Made by a program: the position numbers and the translations under genes. Positions 7,397 to 11,131 of a stretch of 11,131 nt of DNA are shown here, piece by piece. The stretch comes from Phycisphaerales bacterium UBA1910 (GTDB lineage Bacteria; Planctomycetota; Phycisphaerae; Phycisphaerales; UBA1924), in NCBI GenBank assembly GCA_002337545.1, contig DDGE01000043.1, forward strand, positions 70,113-81,243. The letters are read 5' to 3'. Each line of letters starts with the position of its first letter. Positions within the stretch are counted from its first letter, which is position 1. A model generated the notes under the pieces. The model searched no databases. It was not told the origin of the DNA and saw only the letters and a program-made list of their open reading frames with translations.

Positions 7397-9772
7397 GGCA
7401 CCGCCCAGCGACAGGATCGCCATCCCGTCGCCTATCGGTGCTGCGATCGCGAGAGTGTTCCCATCGCTGCTGCTCGCCATCGCCGAGGGACCGACACCAA
7501 GGTCATACGAATCGACATTGGCGTAGGTATCCGCATCGAGTACGAGAATCGTTCCGCTCTGCGACATCGAGAACCCGGCCTCCCCGCCGAGCGAGGTGCT
7601 TACCGTGCCGTGCGCGACGCGGACCGTGCGCGTCGCATCGTCGTACGCAACGCCGACTGGTCGATTCGCAAAGTTCGTCGTATCGAGCAATGAGCCACTG
7701 AAACTGTCGTAGACAGCGAGCTGCGAGTCACCCCAGTTGTTGACCCAGAGCTTGCCGTTCCCATCGTCGACGACTTGCCATGGCGAGTCGCCCACGGGGA
7801 GGGTCGCGAGGAATGAAACCACGCCGCCCGTGATGGTGTAGAAGCTCACGCTGTCGCCGTCGCGGTTGCTGGCATACATCCGCGAGCCGTCGGGCGAGAA
7901 GCTGATCATGGTCGGGAGATCACCCGCGGGCAGGTTGCCCACCAGCGACCATGTCGCCGTGTCGATAATCGAAACGACATCATCGAAGCTGCCCGCGACC
8001 GCGAGGATTGACCCGTCCGGGCTCAGCGTGATCCCCGAGCTTTGTGAGAAGCTGTACCCCACGCCGCCCATGTTGCCGGTGAGGATCTTGGGGCCCTCAA
8101 CGCTCATGGTGTTGAGGTTGATCCGCCACACGCCGTCGCCGCTGGCGACCACACCGAGGTAGGCGTAGTTTCCGTCCGGGCTGATGGCGACGGAACCCGC
8201 GCGACGAGAGATCGGGATGTTGGTGCTCGTCGCGGTTGCGAGATCGACGACCGTCGCGAAGTCCGAATCCAGGTTCCCCACCACGGCCTTTGTGCCATCG
8301 GGGGTGATCGCGACGGCGCTGGGACGCTGCCCGAGCGGGGCGTATCCCAGAACCGATCCCGAGGAGGTGTCAACGATTGTCGCTAGATCAGAGAAGATCG
8401 AGATCCCGACAGCCATCGAGCCATCCGGCGTGATCGCGATGGTTCGGCAGCGATCCCCTTCGGCTTCAGGGCCGGAGCGCATCACGCTCGTGAGCGAACC
8501 CATCGATCCCTCGACATCGGCCACGACGAGATCATCGCCGAAGGTTGTCGAACACATCGCGGCCTGATATTCCGTCGGCGACAACGCGCCGTGCTCGGTT
8601 GAGACCACATTGTTGACCTGGGCGGCATAGGTGCCGGTTTGCATGTCGATCACCGCACCTCTGAACCCAACGCCCACGGCGTAGCGTCCGTCATAGGTTG
8701 GCAGCAGTTCATTGATACTCGCGGTATCGATTGAAGAACCGAATGCGCCTGAGCTGACATCGAAGATTCGGGCCGCGTTCTGGACCGCCACGGTCGCGAT
8801 CGTGCCGTTGGCGTTCAACGCCACCGGGCCGGTGAGATCGAACGCCGGCACGACCGTGTCTGTGATCGTCCCGGTCGCGGTATCAACGACGGTGAGTGTC
8901 CGGGCGCTATAGCTGTGAGTGATGATTGCCGTCGAAAGATCGCCCGAGACCGCCAGCCCGGCAGCCGAATCGGCGATCGGTGTGCGATCTACATTGCCGG
9001 TGCGCACATCGATGATCTGCATCTCGTCTGCACCTAGATCCGCGTTGATCACGCGATCGTTGTCCACGAAGAAGAACTTGCTGTACTGCATCGAAGTCGC
9101 CGGCGCCTCGACTGAGAAGCTCAGGCGAACACCGTACCCGATGTCAGAAATGGTGCGAACCACCGATGCACCATCGATATCGATGACCGCGAGCTCGCCG
9201 TCAAACCCGATCGCCACCGCGGCGAGATCGCCTGCCGGTGAGATCGCGACATAACCCGGATTGGTACCGACCGGGATGACACTCGTTTCGCTCATCGCAA
9301 CCAGATCCACGATCGAAACTGTATTGTTATCGATGTTCGCGACGAGCGCCTTAGTCCCATCGGGCGTGATCGCGATGGACTGAGCCGCGCCCGAGATCGG
9401 GATCTCGGCCACAAAGGCGAGGGTGTCCGCATCCCACAAGATCAGGTTCTGGCTCTCGCGGTGCGCGATCACGATCGTCGCGCCGTCCGGCGTATATGCG
9501 ACATCGCTCGGTGAATCGCCCTCGGGATCGCTGCCTGTGAGCACAAACTGTGCATCGGGTGCGCCCTCGAAGATTCTTCCGGGAATCTCATTCAACACGG
9601 GCCCGCGTGCATGCCCTGAAAAGTGCATCAACTCAAGCCCCGTGCTGGGTTGCCAGCGGGTCTGCATGTGCTCCACATCCCCATCGTTCTGATCTGCAAC
9701 GGCTGGAAGAACGAACAACGAGGTCGAAACGGCAGCGGACGCGATGAATCGCGCGAGTTGAACATCTTTCAT
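7223..9772 (-). CDS. YVTN-family beta-propeller protein with C-terminal GC-type dockerin
   Basis: A large secreted protein of 849 residues. The ATG at 9772 has AAGGA 6 bases upstream; the earlier in-frame ATG at 9787 has no such site and would put charged residues before the signal peptide (MKDVQLARFIASAAVSTSLFVLPAVA, cut before DQ). From about residue 85 to 780 it has many blades of the form 'xSxAITPDGTxAxVxNxxxxTVxxIDxxT', for example AQSIAITPDGTKALVAN, PSAVAITPDGTKAVVGN, SSGITLSPDGSILAVAG and PTMISFSPDGSRMYASN. This is the YVTN/lactonase-like repeat of surface-layer propellers. The length suits two propellers in tandem. None of the usual lactonase catalytic context is evident, so a binding or structural role is likelier. 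The last 57 residues are a GC dockerin with an altered first loop. GC content is similar to most neighbours. It has its own terminator. Confidence 0.93.
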   Translation of the reverse strand: MKDVQLARFIASAAVSTSLFVLPAVADQNDGDVEHMQTRWQPSTGLELMHFSGHARGPVLNEIPGRIFEGAPDAQFVLTGSDPEGDSPSDVAYTPDGATIVIAHRESQNLILWDADTLAFVAEIPISGAAQSIAITPDGTKALVANIDNNTVSIVDLVAMSETSVIPVGTNPGYVAISPAGDLAAVAIGFDGELAVIDIDGASVVRTISDIGYGVRLSFSVEAPATSMQYSKFFFVDNDRVINADLGADEMQIIDVRTGNVDRTPIADSAAGLAVSGDLSTAIITHSYSARTLTVVDTATGTITDTVVPAFDLTGPVALNANGTIATVAVQNAARIFDVSSGAFGSSIDTASINELLPTYDGRYAVGVGFRGAVIDMQTGTYAAQVNNVVSTEHGALSPTEYQAAMCSTTFGDDLVVADVEGSMGSLTSVMRSGPEAEGDRCRTIAITPDGSMAVGISIFSDLATIVDTSSGSVLGYAPLGQRPSAVAITPDGTKAVVGNLDSDFATVVDLATATSTNIPISRRAGSVAISPDGNYAYLGVVASGDGVWRINLNTMSVEGPKILTGNMGGVGYSFSQSSGITLSPDGSILAVAGSFDDVVSIIDTATWSLVGNLPAGDLPTMISFSPDGSRMYASNRDGDSVSFYTITGGVVSFLATLPVGDSPWQVVDDGNGKLWVNNWGDSQLAVYDSFSGSLLDTTNFANRPVGVAYDDATRTVRVAHGTVSTSLGGEAGFSMSQSGTILVLDADTYANVDSYDLGVGPSAMASSSDGNTLAIAAPIGDGMAILSLGGACNDADLAEPYGELNFFDVSEFLARYNASDLGADFNGDGELNFFDVSAFLSLYKAGCP

Positions 9773-9778
9773 TATGCA

Positions 9779-9783
9779 TCCTT
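9779..9783 (-). promoter_or_regulatory. Shine-Dalgarno site fixing the start at 9772
   Basis: The minus strand reads AAGGA, 6 bases before the ATG at 9772. The site lies inside the longer frame from 9787, which has no site of its own. Confidence 0.65.
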
Positions 9784-9900
9784 TCATTCATACACAACCA
9801 GAACGGCGAACCGTCAGCGTACAGGAACATAATGTTTTCTGCAAGCCATTAATCTGCTCAATCAGGTGCAACAGATTGCACATGTATGCGCATGCATGAG
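9784..9900. other. Gap between the beta-helix gene and the YVTN gene
   Basis: This AT-rich gap holds a small inverted repeat, GTGCAA-CAGA-TTGCAC (9866-9881), 20 bases after the stop at 9901. It has no T tract, so it is not a typical terminator. A run of CATG/GCAT words (9880-9898) lies beside it. A weak minus-strand promoter-like pair, TTGCAG and TACGCT with a 17-base spacer (about 9805-9843), could serve the YVTN gene but matches poorly. Confidence 0.35.
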
Positions 9901-9987
9901 TTACGGACAGCCCGCGCCGTACGCGGAGAGGAACACGCTCACATCGAAGAAGTTGAGCACGCCGTCGGCGTTAAGGTCCGCAACGCA
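9901..9987 (-). other. Half (single-loop) GC-type dockerin of the beta-helix protein
   Basis: The last 28 residues contain one loop, DLNADGVLNFFD, one helix, DVSVFLSAYG, and the terminal GCP. They start with the same Cys as the two-loop copies. The second repeat found in the three other proteins is absent. The coding sequence is intact, so this is not a frameshift effect within the window. Confidence 0.82.
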
Positions 9988-11131
9988 CGGCTGCTCGCAG
10001 ACCGCCGTGGAACAATCGGTCCCGTCGCCGAGGTAGGTCCCGCCGACCGCCACCGCGACCGCTTCGGTCAGCACCGCGCAGCTGCCATCGGGGAGGCAGA
10101 CCGCGCCGACCGGGTCACCCACGATGCCGCAGCCCGAGAGGTCCGAGGCGATGAGCGAGCCGGTGTAGTTGAACTCGTCGGGGGTGTTGTCGCAGAGGAC
10201 CGAATCGGAGTACACCGCGACGCCGGTGCCCTGGATGTACAGGCCGCCGCCGATGGTTCCTGCGTTGTTCTCGTTCATGTCGCAGCGTTCGAGCACCGCG
10301 GTCTGCTCTTCAATGTGCGCCCCGCCGCCGGAGCCGGTGGCGGTGTTGTCGGTGAACGGGCAATCGGTGAGCGTCGAGCCGTTGCCGCCGATCCACGCCC
10401 CGCCGCCGTTGCCGCCCGCGATGTTGCTGGTGAAGCTCGTGTTTTGGATGCCGATCGTCTGATCCGTCCAGAGCCCCCCACCGTTGCCCGCCGCGTCGTT
10501 GCCCTCGATCGCGCAGCCATCAACAAGACCGCCCATGCCCATCGCGACGCCGCCGCCGTTGCCCAGCGCCGAGTTACCGGTGATGCTCGAGCCGCTGATC
10601 GTGGAATCGGTGCCGATGAAGACCGCGCCGCCGTTGGCGTCCGAGTGATTGCCTGTAAAGGTCGAGTTGGTGATCGCGAGCCCTTTGATCGCGTTGATCG
10701 CGCCCGCGCCGCTCGTGGCCGTGTTCATGGTGAACACACAATCGTCGAGGACGGTGCCCTCGAAGCTGTGCGTGATCGCGCCGCTTGTGACGCCCGAGTT
10801 ATTCATAAATGTCGAGCCGATGACGCGGTGTGTGACATTGGTGTTCGAAGCGAAATACAGGAGCGCACCGGCGCCTTGGCTCGATGTGTTGCCGTCGAAC
10901 ACGCAGTCGATGATATCGAGCCCGTCATCGTTGTTGAACAGGGCCCGTACGCTGATTGCCCCGGCATCGGCGCCGCTGTTGCCGACAAATGTGCACCGGA
11001 TCATCGACGAATCCCGGACCGGCTGATGCGTCACGCCCGCGATGGTCCCGGTGTTGTTGACGAAGGTGCAGTCCACAAAGATGAAGTCATCGTTCCCGAT
11101 CCCGCTGGTGAAGACCCCGCCGGTTCCGGAT
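9901..11131 (-). CDS. PMP-like beta-helix repeat protein with single-repeat GC dockerin (5' end missing)
   Basis: The C-terminal 409 residues of a secreted protein whose start lies beyond 11131; the frame is open to the window edge, and the GTG at 11076 is only an internal codon. Most of the visible part is a right-handed parallel beta-helix of polymorphic-outer-membrane-protein type. It repeats 'F(T/V)xN' (CTFVNNTG, STFTGNHS, TSFTSNIA) and 'GGGA(W/V/H)I' every 25-26 residues. A Cys-bearing stretch follows, 'VCLPDGSC...GGTYLGDGTDC...C', which resembles a linker common before planctomycete dockerins but lacks two of the usual cysteines. The last 28 residues hold only one dockerin repeat. Such proteins are surface adhesins or structural proteins in other bacteria; the role here is inferred. 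No clear terminator follows. Confidence 0.9.
   Translation of the reverse strand, partial: SGTGGVFTSGIGNDDFIFVDCTFVNNTGTIAGVTHQPVRDSSMIRCTFVGNSGADAGAISVRALFNNDDGLDIIDCVFDGNTSSQGAGALLYFASNTNVTHRVIGSTFMNNSGVTSGAITHSFEGTVLDDCVFTMNTATSGAGAINAIKGLAITNSTFTGNHSDANGGAVFIGTDSTISGSSITGNSALGNGGGVAMGMGGLVDGCAIEGNDAAGNGGGLWTDQTIGIQNTSFTSNIAGGNGGGAWIGGNGSTLTDCPFTDNTATGSGGGAHIEEQTAVLERCDMNENNAGTIGGGLYIQGTGVAVYSDSVLCDNTPDEFNYTGSLIASDLSGCGIVGDPVGAVCLPDGSCAVLTEAVAVAVGGTYLGDGTDCSTAVCEQPCVADLNADGVLNFFDVSVFLSAYGAGCP
10243..10640 (-). repeat. Imperfect tandem repeats coding 25-26-residue beta-helix coils
   Basis: Six GG(G/A)-centred units (NGGAV, NGGGV, NGGGL, NGGGA, SGGGA, IGGGL) are spaced 25, 25, 25, 26 and 26 residues apart. 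At the DNA level this gives recurring CCGCCGCCGTTGCC words about 75-78 bases apart on the plus strand. The spacing is more regular than in the rest of the visible beta-helix, which suggests recent expansion of one coil unit. Confidence 0.7.

Noticed and set aside
7166..7693. Plus-strand open frame of 175 codons starting in the terminator
   Set aside because: Its start lies inside the hairpin at 7152-7177 and its 'NIKEVELAV/DIEEVELAV' repeats mirror the dockerin code of the YVTN gene.
7223..9772. 6-phosphogluconolactonase or nitrous-oxide-reductase-like enzyme
   Set aside because: The YVTN blades resemble those folds, but no catalytic or metal-binding motif is visible and the protein carries a surface dockerin.
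9773..9787. N-terminal extension of the YVTN protein to the ATG at 9787
   Set aside because: The ribosome binding site AAGGA is inside this extension, 6 bases before the ATG at 9772.
10243..10640. CRISPR-like or non-coding tandem repeat
   Set aside because: The recurring CCGCCGTTGCC words are in frame and code for the GNGGG turns of the beta-helix. Units are imperfect and there are no distinct spacers.
11074..11076. GTG as the start of the beta-helix protein
   Set aside because: The frame continues open upstream to the window edge with the same beta-helix pattern (ending VDCTFVNNTG), so the GTG is an internal Val codon of a truncated gene.

Overview
The window looks like chromosomal DNA of a planctomycete, most likely of the class Phycisphaerae. 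The main clue is a C-terminal module that starts with Cys, carries Asp/Asn-rich calcium loops followed by FFDVSAFL-like helices, and ends in GCP. NCBI annotation calls such proteins 'GC-type dockerin domain-anchored' and I know them mainly from Phycisphaerae. Four of the six genes end in this module. This assignment is from recognition by eye, not from a search.

All six genes are on the minus strand, so transcription runs from high to low coordinates. In that order they are: the C-terminal part of a polymorphic-outer-membrane-protein-like beta-helix protein (9901-11131, 5' end outside the window); a large YVTN/WD-like beta-propeller protein (7223-9772); a second propeller-like secreted protein (5452-6993); a small single-pass membrane protein whose soluble part resembles the core of a secretin domain (4623-5252); an LVIVD-repeat propeller protein (2441-4495); and a zinc metalloprotease of the DUF5117/DUF4953 type (1-2324, 3' end outside the window). 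The beta-helix, YVTN, 5452-6993 and LVIVD proteins carry the GC dockerin. All four dockerin genes stop with TAA directly after the GCP codons.

Three of the dockerin genes (stops at 7223, 5452 and 2441) are each followed within about 26-90 bases by a GC-rich hairpin with a T tract on the minus strand. They therefore look like separate transcription units rather than one operon. No such terminator is visible after the beta-helix gene or the small membrane protein gene. The last gap is unusual because the terminator of the LVIVD gene ends only 32 bases before the metalloprotease start.

Every protein whose N-terminus is visible has a signal peptide or membrane anchor, so the locus encodes cell-surface or secreted proteins. 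The common theme is one short C-terminal tag on several unrelated repeat folds (beta-propeller, beta-helix), presumably for anchoring or sorting. What the tag binds is not shown here, as no cohesin-like protein is present. The LVIVD gene is clearly poorer in GC than its neighbours. I see no RNA genes, CRISPR arrays, transposases, integrases or phage genes. No gene-free stretch exceeds 300 bases.
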